Shown: positions 1-7,251 of the stretch, in pieces
Position numbering within the stretch: position 1 is the stretch's first letter
How the letters are laid out: every line of letters starts with the position of its first letter
Assembly (NCBI GenBank): GCA_018222695.1
Contig: JAAEZV010000061.1
Span: forward strand, 1-8,374
Source of the DNA: Gammaproteobacteria bacterium
GTDB lineage: Bacteria > Pseudomonadota > Gammaproteobacteria > Pseudomonadales > Halieaceae
Direction: 5' to 3'
Length of the DNA: 8,374 nt
The notes under the pieces: model-generated
What the model was told of the DNA's origin: nothing
What the model saw: the letters and a program-made list of their open reading frames with translations, nothing else
Database searches by the model: none
Made by a program: the position numbers and the translations under genes

Positions 1-1
1 T

Positions 2-2170
2 ATCACTAGCGTTAATAACCTCATTGACAATCTGCCCGGTGTCTCGGTGCACGAGGGTGATGCCTTTGGATTTGATGATTGGTCAACCGCCATTACCGTG
101 AGGGGCTTTCAGACCAACCTGGCTGAGCAACAGGTTGGTTCAACCATCGATGGACTGCCAAACGGCAATTCAAATTACGGCGGTGGCGCCAAGGCCAATC
201 GATACATCGATACAGCAAACCTCGAGACAATCGAGGTCTCTCAGGGTACCGCCGATATTTCATCTCGATCCCTCGAGTCATTGGGTGGCACGCTGAACTA
301 CGTCACGTCGGATCCTACTTTGGATCAGCGCGTTCGGTTGGAGTACGTAACGGGGCAATACGACGCGCAACGGTTCTATGCTCGCTATGATTCGGGGCTG
401 ATTGGCTCATCGACTCGCTTTTATATATCGGCCTCTCACCAGGAGGCGACGGATTGGATGGAGGGTTCCGCACAAAATGAGCGTGACCACCTGGCAGCCA
501 AATTGCTGACAGGCAGTGAGGATTTGACTTTCACGGCATATGTTTCGTATGACGATATTCACGAAGACAACTATCAGCGCGTGTACTCAAAAGCGGATTT
601 TGAATCCTACCCGGATTGGGATCAGTTGATTGGCGACTGGACGAACACGCCCTACGTGAATCAATCGTATCGTCGTGGTTGGTCGACGCTGAGGGAGAAT
701 CTATTCGCCTATGGCAAGTTGGATTGGGCGGTCAGCGATAACGTTAACGTGGCTGCTTCGATTTACTACCACGATAACGAAGGGCGGGGCGACTGGATTC
801 CGCCTTACCTCGTTGATGTGGTGGCCGACGGTGCGGGTAATCCGGAAAGTGAGTTTGGCGGGACGCAGGTCTTGGGTGGACCAGCTCTGGGCCGAATCTA
901 TTTTGTCGACGGGAATGGCGTGTCTCTGGCGCCGCAAGACGGCTGCGTATCGTCTATTACGTTCCCCTATGGTGGCGCGGGGGCCGCTTACGATCCTGCC
1001 TGCTATGCCCCTGGCGCAATCCCGGTGCAATCATACCGCCACTCCCACTATGCCAAAGATCGATTGGGTTTCACCCTCGATATGAGTTGGGATACCTCTG
1101 ACAACAATACCGTTCGTGCTGGGGTTTGGTACGAGGACGGGACACGGGAAGAGTATCGTGACTGGCACAAACTGGTGGATGCCCGAATTGGTATTCCGTT
1201 TGAGAATCCTGCTTACTGGGTACAGTACGATCGCGAATACCCGCAGGACGTGCTCAAGTGGTACATCGAGGATAGTTTTACAATTGGCAACCTGACGATT
1301 AATGTGGGCGCTAATCAGTTTCTTGTCGAAGTCTCTCGCAACGACCTCTTCGGTGCCAGCCAAGACGTCACGGTTGATTCTGATTCCGACGTATTGCCCT
1401 CTGCCGGATTCGTTTTGGACACTGGTCTGGATGGCCTGAGTGTGTTCGGTGGCTACTCCGAGAACTTCAAGTCGATTTCAGACAATATCTTGGAGAGGGA
1501 GTCTGCAGATTTGGGCAGTATTGAACCTGAAACATCAGAGGTTATGGAATTGGGGTTACGCTTTGCAGGGTCTCGCCTGTTTGCAACGGCCACCTATTTT
1601 GACTCGCAATTTGAGAACAGGATCATTTTCTTGGCGCCTGGTAGCGCCGCGGGAAATGACTACCTCATTGGTACTAGTGGGACTTACTTCAACGCCGGGG
1701 GTATCGACTCCTCAGGCTTTGAGTTCGCGGCCACTTATAATGTGAGTGACCGGTGGTCACTTTATGGAGCATTCACCGCCCTCGATGCCGAGTACAAGGG
1801 CACAGGTGATAGCGCCGTTGACAGCGAGAACGGCATTTTTGCTGGTAATGACGTCACGGGTATCGCCGACACGATGTGGGTGCTCTCGCTGGACTACTCC
1901 GCCGATCGGGTTGATGCCGGTATTAGCGTCAAGAGCACCGGGGATCGCGCCGTCAATACGGCCAACACTTGGTATACCGACGATTACACACTCGTCGATG
2001 CGTACCTCTCGGTGTCTGGTGAGGCGATCTCTGACAGTCTCTCAGGGTTTCGGCTGCACGCGCAGATCTTTAACTTGACTGATGAGCAGTACGAGGGTGT
2101 GGTGAGCTCCAATGCTATATGGCTCGGTGCCCCTAGAACCGCCACAGTGGGCTTAACGTTCGACTTCTGA
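2..2170 (+). CDS. TonB-dependent outer-membrane receptor, 5' end missing
   Basis: This is the last 722 codons of a TonB-dependent receptor, which imports a scarce or large nutrient across the outer membrane using TonB-ExbBD energy. The reading frame is open from base 2, so the GTG at 47 is internal and the true start lies left of the window. The first residues carry a plug-domain signature (NLIDNLPGVSV, then ITVRGF), followed by STIDGLP and the plug end (IEVSQGTADI, GGTLNYVT) near residue 100. The rest is a beta-barrel rich in alternating aromatic and polar residues, with a typical TonB-receptor tail: FNLTDEQYEG, then GAPRTATVGLTFDF ending in Phe, the usual outer-membrane assembly signal. The signal peptide and TonB box are outside the window. 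The substrate cannot be read from sequence. The convergent PhoD neighbour hints at a phosphorylated or organic nutrient, but that is inference. The family call is very secure. Confidence 0.93.
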   Translation: MTSVNNLIDNLPGVSVHEGDAFGFDDWSTAITVRGFQTNLAEQQVGSTIDGLPNGNSNYGGGAKANRYIDTANLETIEVSQGTADISSRSLESLGGTLNYVTSDPTLDQRVRLEYVTGQYDAQRFYARYDSGLIGSSTRFYISASHQEATDWMEGSAQNERDHLAAKLLTGSEDLTFTAYVSYDDIHEDNYQRVYSKADFESYPDWDQLIGDWTNTPYVNQSYRRGWSTLRENLFAYGKLDWAVSDNVNVAASIYYHDNEGRGDWIPPYLVDVVADGAGNPESEFGGTQVLGGPALGRIYFVDGNGVSLAPQDGCVSSITFPYGGAGAAYDPACYAPGAIPVQSYRHSHYAKDRLGFTLDMSWDTSDNNTVRAGVWYEDGTREEYRDWHKLVDARIGIPFENPAYWVQYDREYPQDVLKWYIEDSFTIGNLTINVGANQFLVEVSRNDLFGASQDVTVDSDSDVLPSAGFVLDTGLDGLSVFGGYSENFKSISDNILERESADLGSIEPETSEVMELGLRFAGSRLFATATYFDSQFENRIIFLAPGSAAGNDYLIGTSGTYFNAGGIDSSGFEFAATYNVSDRWSLYGAFTALDAEYKGTGDSAVDSENGIFAGNDVTGIADTMWVLSLDYSADRVDAGISVKSTGDRAVNTANTWYTDDYTLVDAYLSVSGEAISDSLSGFRLHAQIFNLTDEQYEGVVSSNAIWLGAPRTATVGLTFDF

Positions 2171-2182
2171 AGACTGTGAAAC

Positions 2183-2206
2183 ATGCGGAGGGCTTGCCCT
2201 CCGCAT
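2183..2206. terminator. Probable bidirectional terminator hairpin between receptor gene and phoD
   Basis: A perfect 10-bp inverted repeat (ATGCGGAGGG / CCCTCCGCAT) flanks a 4-nt CTTG loop. It sits 12 bases after the receptor stop codon and 2 bases beyond the phoD stop on the other strand, filling the 38-nt convergent gap. The position and the GC-rich stem suit a terminator serving both genes. The U-tract is weak on both strands (CCTCAGACAAATTT on +, GTTTCACAG on -), so it may be inefficient or partly Rho-assisted. Confidence 0.72.
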
Positions 2207-2208
2207 CC

Positions 2209-3852
2209 TCAGACAAATTTAAGCGATTGACCGTCGCGAGCAATTCGTTCTTGCCTAACGATGGAAGTCTGATACTCGCGGTCATTAACAGTACTCACTG
2301 CAATGTAGTCAGTTGTGCCCCCGGCTACGGTGAGCACCAGCCTGACGTAACCCTGGTAGAGATTAGAGGTCCAGCGAATATCCGGTGCCTGCGCCGCGAA
2401 AGCGCCATCGATTTGCTCCGCTGTTGATTGGTCGAAGCCCTGCTCAATAAAGTCACCGGGGCTTGTAATACCCGCGGTCCCTATCTCGATGCCGAGGTTT
2501 TGCCCATCGTTGCTCGTCAGCGTGTTAGCCCAAAAGCTGTGACTGTCCCCGGTCAGAACCAACAGGTCGGCGACGCCGCAGGCGGCACACAATGAATAGA
2601 GTTTTTCACGAGCCCAGGGGTAGCCATCCCAGGTATCCAGATACAGCGGGAGGCCCCACTTGCCCTTCCAAATCAGGTCCGCTGAAACGCCCGGGACTGC
2701 GCCGGGGTCGCCCGGCATGGTAATGCCCATCGCTTCAAGATTGGGTACGGGGGTTCTCGCCATCGGAATCGCGTTACCGATGAGCCGCCATGCGGTGCCT
2801 TCTCTTTTAGAGCGTTTAAGCTCATCGGAGAGAAAGGACTCCATGTGAGCAGATAGCATGGTGCGTCCTGGTGCGCCCAAGATATCGTGCTGGAAGGCTG
2901 CAGCCTCTGCTTTTGACGTAATTTGATGAACATGGTCTGCATAGTCAATCTGTTTACTGCGACCGGTATGCCGTGATTCCAGGTTGATGAGCGTCGCGAG
3001 GTTGCCGAACTGGTAACTGCGCCAAAACGCTTTTCGATCAGCACCTGTATTGGGCTCCCGTATGGGCATCCATTCGTAGTAAGCGCGGATAGCGCTGTCT
3101 CTGCGATCTATCCACCGCCCTTCTTCATCGGGCTGATGATTCTGCGCGCCACCAACCCAAGGATTGTTGGCACTTTCGTGATCATCCCAAATTAGCAACA
3201 GTGGTTTGGCGGCATGCATTCGCCGGGAGTCGGGGTCCGCTTTGTATTGCGCGTGCCGCTCTCGGTAATCCTGTAACGACACAATTTCGTTAATAGGCGT
3301 ATGGGCCCGGTTTAGGGCCAGCGCTGTTTGCGCTCCCCAGCCTGTCGCCGCATATTCGTAGATGTAGTCACCCAAATGAAGAACGAAGTCGACAGCATCG
3401 TCTCGCGCAATGGCGTCATATCCGTTGAAGAACCCGAAGGCGTAGTTCGAACAGGACGCGAGGGCAAGCCCTAGCCTGTCTACATCACCTGTAGGGAGTG
3501 TCCGTGTTCGACCAATTGGAGAGGATACTCCCTGACAATTAAATCGATAGAAGTACCGCTTGCCCGGTTCCAAACCGCCGACAATCGCTTTAACTGTGTA
3601 GTCCTGATACAGATTGGTCGTTTCATTCCCATGGGAGACGATTTGGCTAAACCTCGAATCTGATGCCAGCTGCCAACTGACAGATTGACCCTTGGTTAAG
3701 CCGCTCACTCGCGTCCAGATCACCAAGCTTTCTTGGTCTGGATCTCCGCTGGCTACGCCATGCACAAATGAAGGCGCGGTATCAGCTGCGAGCTTAGCGG
3801 TGGAGAGAATCGGTAGGCTGGCAATCCCATTGAGTACTTGTCTGCGCTTCAC
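2209..3852 (-). CDS. phoD: PhoD-family alkaline phosphatase/phosphodiesterase, Tat-exported
   Basis: A 547-aa PhoD-type metallophosphatase that releases phosphate from phosphomono- and diesters outside the cytoplasm. In characterised PhoD enzymes the active site holds Fe and Ca. The start chosen is GTG at 3852, preceded by AGAGG with 8 nt spacing. It places a twin-arginine signal at the extreme N-terminus (VKRRQVLNGIASLPIL), with possible cleavage around residues 20-25. An ATG 28 codons further upstream would bury this signal. The PhoD N-terminal beta domain begins at FVHGVASGDP (about residues 29-38). The catalytic domain shows ASCSNY with Cys134, HLGDYIYEY (Asp162, Tyr163), IWDDHE (residues 221-226) and TGDSHSFW (GDSH at 435-438), all hallmarks of the family. 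It is convergent with the receptor gene and divergent from the acyltransferase operon. Phosphate control would be expected, but I found no clear Pho box. Confidence 0.92.
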   Translation of the reverse strand: MKRRQVLNGIASLPILSTAKLAADTAPSFVHGVASGDPDQESLVIWTRVSGLTKGQSVSWQLASDSRFSQIVSHGNETTNLYQDYTVKAIVGGLEPGKRYFYRFNCQGVSSPIGRTRTLPTGDVDRLGLALASCSNYAFGFFNGYDAIARDDAVDFVLHLGDYIYEYAATGWGAQTALALNRAHTPINEIVSLQDYRERHAQYKADPDSRRMHAAKPLLLIWDDHESANNPWVGGAQNHQPDEEGRWIDRRDSAIRAYYEWMPIREPNTGADRKAFWRSYQFGNLATLINLESRHTGRSKQIDYADHVHQITSKAEAAAFQHDILGAPGRTMLSAHMESFLSDELKRSKREGTAWRLIGNAIPMARTPVPNLEAMGITMPGDPGAVPGVSADLIWKGKWGLPLYLDTWDGYPWAREKLYSLCAACGVADLLVLTGDSHSFWANTLTSNDGQNLGIEIGTAGITSPGDFIEQGFDQSTAEQIDGAFAAQAPDIRWTSNLYQGYVRLVLTVAGGTTDYIAVSTVNDREYQTSIVRQERIARDGQSLKFV

Positions 3853-3860
3853 GTAAATGA

Positions 3861-3865
3861 CCTCT
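3861..3865 (-). promoter_or_regulatory. Ribosome binding site that selects the GTG start of phoD
   Basis: On the minus strand this reads AGAGG, 8 nt before the GTG at 3852. It supports the GTG over the upstream in-frame ATG at 3936, because the GTG puts the twin-arginine motif at residues 3-4 of the product. Confidence 0.65.
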
Positions 3866-3983
3866 ATGAACTTTCGCTCAGTAAATTTGGCACAAAGTTG
3901 TTTAAAAAAAGTGACAACCGCGGTGAATAGCGCCACCGATAGAGCACTGCAGCGGGCATCCAGATAACAAAAATTTCAAATAA

Positions 3984-4022
3984 GCTTCACTGTTTTGCAA
4001 CAGCGAGTTGCCACAGTGGAGT
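3984..4022 (+). promoter_or_regulatory. Nested hairpin in the leader of the acyltransferase operon
   Basis: Two inverted repeats are nested: CACTGT (3988-3993) with ACAGTG (4013-4018), and GCAAC (3997-4001) with GTTGC (4007-4011), around a 5-nt AGCGA loop. A 3-nt versus 1-nt internal bulge separates them. In RNA the outer arm can extend four more pairs to 3984/4022, including two G-U pairs. It ends 11 nt before the GGAGG ribosome site of the first gene, so it could be an RNA control element or an operator near the promoter. There is no following T-run, so it is not a standard terminator. No confident -35/-10 pair could be assigned around it. Confidence 0.5.
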
Positions 4023-4033
4023 GGTTGGCAGTC

Positions 4034-4038
4034 GGAGG
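4034..4038 (+). promoter_or_regulatory. Ribosome binding site that selects the ATG at 4043
   Basis: GGAGG lies 4 nt before the ATG at 4043, slightly close but strong. It favours this start over in-frame TTG and GTG codons further upstream (3995, 4016, 4025), which lie in or next to the leader hairpin. Confidence 0.65.
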
Positions 4039-4042
4039 TTCT

Positions 4043-4234
4043 ATGCAGCATCTCGTCAGTCCCAGCGGAGCCGAAAAGCGCGCGCTGCGCGATGCCATTG
4101 AGCAGGAAGTCCAGCAGTTTTTGGATCGAGGCGGCGAAATTACTGTGCTCCGCAGCCCACCCGCCGATGCGGATCGCTACCGGGGTTGCCTTTGGCATGA
4201 CGGTGGTGATGACTCGGGTCTTGGTGATCAGTAG
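4043..4234 (+). CDS. Small SutA-like protein (putative RNA-polymerase-binding domain)
   Basis: A 63-aa protein. Residues about 9-35 form a likely helix followed by a short turn: EKRALRDAIEQEVQQFLDRGG, then EITVL. The pattern of a charged helix ending FLxRGGxIxxL resembles the RNA-polymerase-binding region of Pseudomonas SutA, a small protein that tunes transcription in slow-growing cells. SutA's long acidic N-terminal tail is absent here. Instead the C-terminus is acidic and glycine-rich (HDGGDDSGLGDQ). There is no signal peptide or membrane segment, so it should be cytosolic. Its stop lies only 10 nt before the olsF-like start, so the two are probably cotranscribed and may be translationally coupled. 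The match is from memory of the pattern. A free-standing short leader peptide with no protein role remains possible, but the strong ribosome site and structured sequence argue for a real gene. Confidence 0.6.
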   Translation: MQHLVSPSGAEKRALRDAIEQEVQQFLDRGGEITVLRSPPADADRYRGCLWHDGGDDSGLGDQ

Positions 4235-4244
4235 GGCCTGAGTC

Positions 4245-5963
4245 TTGCTGGATATTCAAGCCACACTCCAAGCACACTACCCCGACTTTTTTGAGCGGCA
4301 CTCCCGCTCCGCTACTATCCTAAGTCGATTTCTGCGTTTCTTGTGTTATGAGACGCGGTTTCAACAATTTTCAAACCTCTACCCGCATCTGGAGGGCTTC
4401 GAGTTTGTTGAGCAGGTGTTGCGTCACTTTGAATTTGACGTTCGCTTGACAGAGTCAGAGCGAGCCCGAATCCCGTCCACGGGTAACGTGGTCATTGTGG
4501 CTAACCACCCCATTGGCTCCCTTGATGGATTGGCGCTGCTGAATTTGGTGCGTGGCGTTCGCCCGGATGTGAAGGTTGTTGCAAACGACCTGCTAACGGC
4601 GATTTCTCCGCTCCATCCCGTACTTTTGCCGGTAACGAATATGGGTGAAGGCGGGAGGGGTACGGCCCGTGATGCGCTACGCGCGATCAAGGAGCATCTG
4701 CAGGCAGGTAGCGCGCTGATTATCTTCCCGGCCGGAGAAGTGTCGCGTTTCGGTGCCAAAGGTATTGCTGACAGTGAATGGCAGAGTGGTTTTGTGAAGC
4801 TGGCGCGAAGCACTCAGGCGCCTATTCTTCCTGTTTTTGTGGCTGGTCGTAACTCAGTATTCTTTTACAGCATGTCGTTTTTAGCCAAGCCACTGTCGAC
4901 GATCTGGCTAGTACGCGAAATGTTCAAGCAAAGTCAAAGCACAGTCGATGTGCGCATAGGCCGACCCGTCCCTCACGAGGTCTATTCGGCAAACGACTTC
5001 TCAGCACGGCAGCTGGCGCGGATGTTTCGTAAGCATGTCTATCGTCTTGGTACGCGTGGTGAACCTATCTTCCGCTCTATTGAGACTGTTGCCTCTCCCG
5101 AGAATCGATTGTTACTTCGCCGAGAGTTAGCAGAGGCTGAGCGGCTTGGTGACACTCGCGATGGTAAAGAGATTTACTTGTGTCACATGGCCGATGCGCC
5201 CTGCGTCATGCGGGAAATTGGCCGTCTTCGTGAAATGACATTTCGGACCGTCGGGGAAGGTTGTGGCGGTCATCGGGATATCGACCGCTTTGATCGCCAC
5301 TATCAGCAGCTCGTGTTGTGGGACAGTCACGATTTGGAAATTGTTGGCGCCTATCGCCTCGCCGATGCGAGTGAGGTAATTGCGAACCAAGGAGTTCAGG
5401 GCCTTTACTCGAATACGCTGTTTCGTTACGGCCCCAGCGTCTTAGCCAGAATGTCCCAAGGGTTAGAGTTGGGCCGGAGTTTTGTCCAGCCCAAGTATCA
5501 GACACGGTATGCGCTGGATTATCTCTGGTACGGGATCGGCGCCTACCTCAAATCCAGACCGCATATTCGATACCTATTTGGCTCTGCGTCTATCAGCCGC
5601 TTTTACGGGCCGGAGTCAACGGCGCGCTTGGTCTACTATTTTGGGACACACTTCAGCGACGCAAGCCTCGATGTCACGGCCCGAACGCCGTTTATCTTGC
5701 CACCAAACTTAATTGCTTCTCTTCACGCAGAATTCACCGGGGTGGACGCCGACGAAGACTTTGATGCACTGCGTCACGCGCTTGCCGCGGCTGGTCTGCC
5801 CCTGCCCACGCTTTACAAGCACTATTCTCAGGCCACATCACCTGACGGCGCGGTATTTACGGCTTTCAACATAGATCACGATTTTGGCGACTGCGTTGAT
5901 AGCTTCGTTATGGTCGACCTAAACAAGCTTACTCCGCGCAAGCGACGTCGTTATCTGACATGA
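4245..5963 (+). CDS. olsF: OlsF-type bifunctional acyltransferase (ornithine lipid synthesis)
   Basis: A 572-aa fusion of two acyltransferases. The N-terminal half (about 1-275) is PlsC/OlsA-like: ANHPIGSLDG with His88 and Asp94 (the HX5D spacing I recall for this subfamily), then FPAGEVSRFG (161-170). The C-terminal half (about 305-572) is OlsB-like, of the GNAT type: an EIGRLREMTFR segment (324-334), IVGAYRL (366-372) and LELGRSFV (407-414). Characterised OlsF proteins N-acylate ornithine with a 3-hydroxyacyl chain through the C-terminal part and add the second chain through the N-terminal part, making a phosphorus-free membrane lipid at the inner membrane. The amino-acid head group cannot be proved from sequence. 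The start is TTG: an in-frame TGA at 4239-4241 excludes anything upstream, and residues 1-60 fit the family's usual N-terminus. A weak AGGG lies 8 nt before it, so coupling to the preceding small gene is likely. Confidence 0.85.
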   Translation: MLDIQATLQAHYPDFFERHSRSATILSRFLRFLCYETRFQQFSNLYPHLEGFEFVEQVLRHFEFDVRLTESERARIPSTGNVVIVANHPIGSLDGLALLNLVRGVRPDVKVVANDLLTAISPLHPVLLPVTNMGEGGRGTARDALRAIKEHLQAGSALIIFPAGEVSRFGAKGIADSEWQSGFVKLARSTQAPILPVFVAGRNSVFFYSMSFLAKPLSTIWLVREMFKQSQSTVDVRIGRPVPHEVYSANDFSARQLARMFRKHVYRLGTRGEPIFRSIETVASPENRLLLRRELAEAERLGDTRDGKEIYLCHMADAPCVMREIGRLREMTFRTVGEGCGGHRDIDRFDRHYQQLVLWDSHDLEIVGAYRLADASEVIANQGVQGLYSNTLFRYGPSVLARMSQGLELGRSFVQPKYQTRYALDYLWYGIGAYLKSRPHIRYLFGSASISRFYGPESTARLVYYFGTHFSDASLDVTARTPFILPPNLIASLHAEFTGVDADEDFDALRHALAAAGLPLPTLYKHYSQATSPDGAVFTAFNIDHDFGDCVDSFVMVDLNKLTPRKRRRYLT

Positions 5964-6003
5964 GGTTGCGGCGAGCCCAATCTGAGTCAGAGGAGATCTA
6001 ATC

Positions 6004-6801
6004 ATGCAGGCTTTCACTCCAGACGGGCCATTCTGTTGCCGTAGCGTTTGGGTATCTGATGTACACCTGGGGAGTGTGCACTGTAAGGCGGAGCAGCTTC
6101 TTGAGCTTCTGAACCGGATTGAGTGTCAGCACCTCTACTTAGTTGGTGACATCATTGATGTGTGGGCCATGAGTAAGCGAGTGCACTGGCCTGAGTCGCA
6201 CTCCAAAGTGTTACGCAAACTGATTGAAATATCTCATGGTGATACTGAGGTTACGTATATTCCGGGTAATCATGATGAAAACTTTCGCGAGTTTTGCGGC
6301 GGCAGGTTCGAAAACATCAGCGTGAGCGAGTCAATGATTCATGAGTCGATACAAGGTAAGAGAATGCTGGTGATTCATGGCGATGAGTTGGACTACGCGG
6401 TTCGTTACAGCCGGTTAAATCGGTTTGTGGGTGATATCGCCTACGAGTTGTTGATGAATCTAAATGGGTTCGTCAATGCTATCCGCGCGCTGGCTGGGCT
6501 GCGGTACTGGTCCCTCTCTAAGTGGGTCAAGATCAACGTGTCGCAGGCGGAGAGTGCAATCAGCGCATATCAACGGGCGGCGGTGTTATTGGCCAGAGAC
6601 CGCGGGCTCGATGGGATCATCTGTGGCCATCTGCACTACCCGCTTGTCGAGCAGGTTGGCGATGTTACTTACTGCAATGATGGTGACTGGGTGGAAAACT
6701 GCACGGCCCTAGTCGAAGATTATGCTGGCGAGTTTCAGCTTGTGAGTGGGTTGGATTTGGCGCCTACCTCAATCGCGCAACTCTACCCCAGAGCCGCGTA
6801 G
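6004..6801 (+). CDS. COG2908 calcineurin-like metallophosphoesterase (PlcP-type phospholipase C or LpxH paralogue)
   Basis: A 265-aa two-metal phosphoesterase. All five family motifs are present: SDVHLG (Asp19, His21), LVGDIIDVW (Asp49), GNHDE (89-92), IHGDELD (His125, Asp127) and GHLHYP (His209, His211). It also has the GLRYWSLS segment (165-172) of this branch. AGGAG with 8 nt spacing supports the ATG. It follows olsF by 40 nt on the same strand, so they are probably one operon. This family is usually annotated UDP-2,3-diacylglucosamine diphosphatase (lipid A step). It also contains PlcP, the phospholipase C that marine bacteria and Sinorhizobium use to degrade phospholipids when phosphate is low. 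The olsF and dgkA neighbours favour the PlcP role. Motifs alone do not separate the two. There is no signal peptide, so it should act on the cytoplasmic side. Confidence 0.87.
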   Translation: MQAFTPDGPFCCRSVWVSDVHLGSVHCKAEQLLELLNRIECQHLYLVGDIIDVWAMSKRVHWPESHSKVLRKLIEISHGDTEVTYIPGNHDENFREFCGGRFENISVSESMIHESIQGKRMLVIHGDELDYAVRYSRLNRFVGDIAYELLMNLNGFVNAIRALAGLRYWSLSKWVKINVSQAESAISAYQRAAVLLARDRGLDGIICGHLHYPLVEQVGDVTYCNDGDWVENCTALVEDYAGEFQLVSGLDLAPTSIAQLYPRAA

Positions 6802-6876
6802 CATCTGGTAGCTCCTCTCGAACGTTATTTTGCTGTTGCCGACTGTCTTTGGCATCGGCGGGGTAAAGGCGAGAAG

Positions 6877-7251
6877 CTAGTCGAAGCAAAATATCGAGAG
6901 GCAAATACAGCTCCAGCTAACAGCTGCGACAAGGATATTCATGAATACCATCGCGGAGCCAAAATCTTTCGCCCGCCCAGATAACTCGTGATGCTCCTCG
7001 CCGATGCGATCTACAACCGCTTCAATCGCGCTGTTACCCAGCTCCGCCGCTAAGGTGAGCAGCACCGGCAACGTGAGCAGCAGAAAATCAACGATGTCGC
7101 GAGCCAACCACATAGCCAGCGGCACACTGACCACAATGACCAGAGCTTCTTGGCGAAATGACTCTTCGTAACGCCATGCAGAGCGTAGACCCTGCCAGGA
7201 ATAGCGAGCCGCGAGTAGCAGGTGCGCTATGCCTCGTTCCGTGGGCTTCAT
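6877..7251 (-). CDS. dgkA: Diacylglycerol kinase DgkA
   Basis: A 124-aa inner-membrane kinase that converts diacylglycerol plus ATP to phosphatidic acid and so returns diacylglycerol to phospholipid synthesis. It aligns without gaps to E. coli DgkA: YSWQGLRSAW, FRQE, then E70, N73 and E77 in AAELGNSAIEAVVDRIG, and HELSGRAKD with Lys95 and Asp96. These are the known catalytic and metal-binding residues. Three membrane helices fit residues about 36-50, 54-70 and 98-121, after an amphipathic N-terminal helix. GGAGGGG (7257-7263 on the plus strand, read as its complement) precedes the ATG by 5 nt. The gene is convergent with the metallophosphoesterase gene across 75 nt. It is separated from the upstream dehydrogenase by 149 nt with no gene, so it may have its own promoter. 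Family call is secure. Confidence 0.96.
   Translation of the reverse strand: MKPTERGIAHLLLAARYSWQGLRSAWRYEESFRQEALVIVVSVPLAMWLARDIVDFLLLTLPVLLTLAAELGNSAIEAVVDRIGEEHHELSGRAKDFGSAMVFMNILVAAVSWSCICLSIFCFD

Noticed and set aside
701..1363. Antisense open frames within the receptor gene
   Set aside because: Shadows of a clear beta-barrel coding frame, with no family motifs or ribosome sites.
2176..2427. Open frame on the plus strand opposite the phoD 3' end
   Set aside because: It lies over the hairpin and the well-supported phoD coding sequence, lacks a ribosome site and has no recognisable domain.
3853..4042. Possible Pho box in the divergent spacer (TTGTCAC on the minus strand near 3911-3917)
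   Set aside because: Only one half-site resembles CTGTCAT. The position 11 bases away does not match, so no tandem Pho box can be claimed.
3902..4198. 98-codon minus-strand frame across the divergent spacer
   Set aside because: It overlaps the small SutA-like gene antisense, has low-complexity unrecognisable sequence and would run through the control region.
6838..6859. Possible terminator hairpin between the metallophosphoesterase gene and dgkA (GCCGA/TCGGC)
   Set aside because: Only 5 firm pairs with a 12-nt loop and no T-run on either strand; too weak to call.
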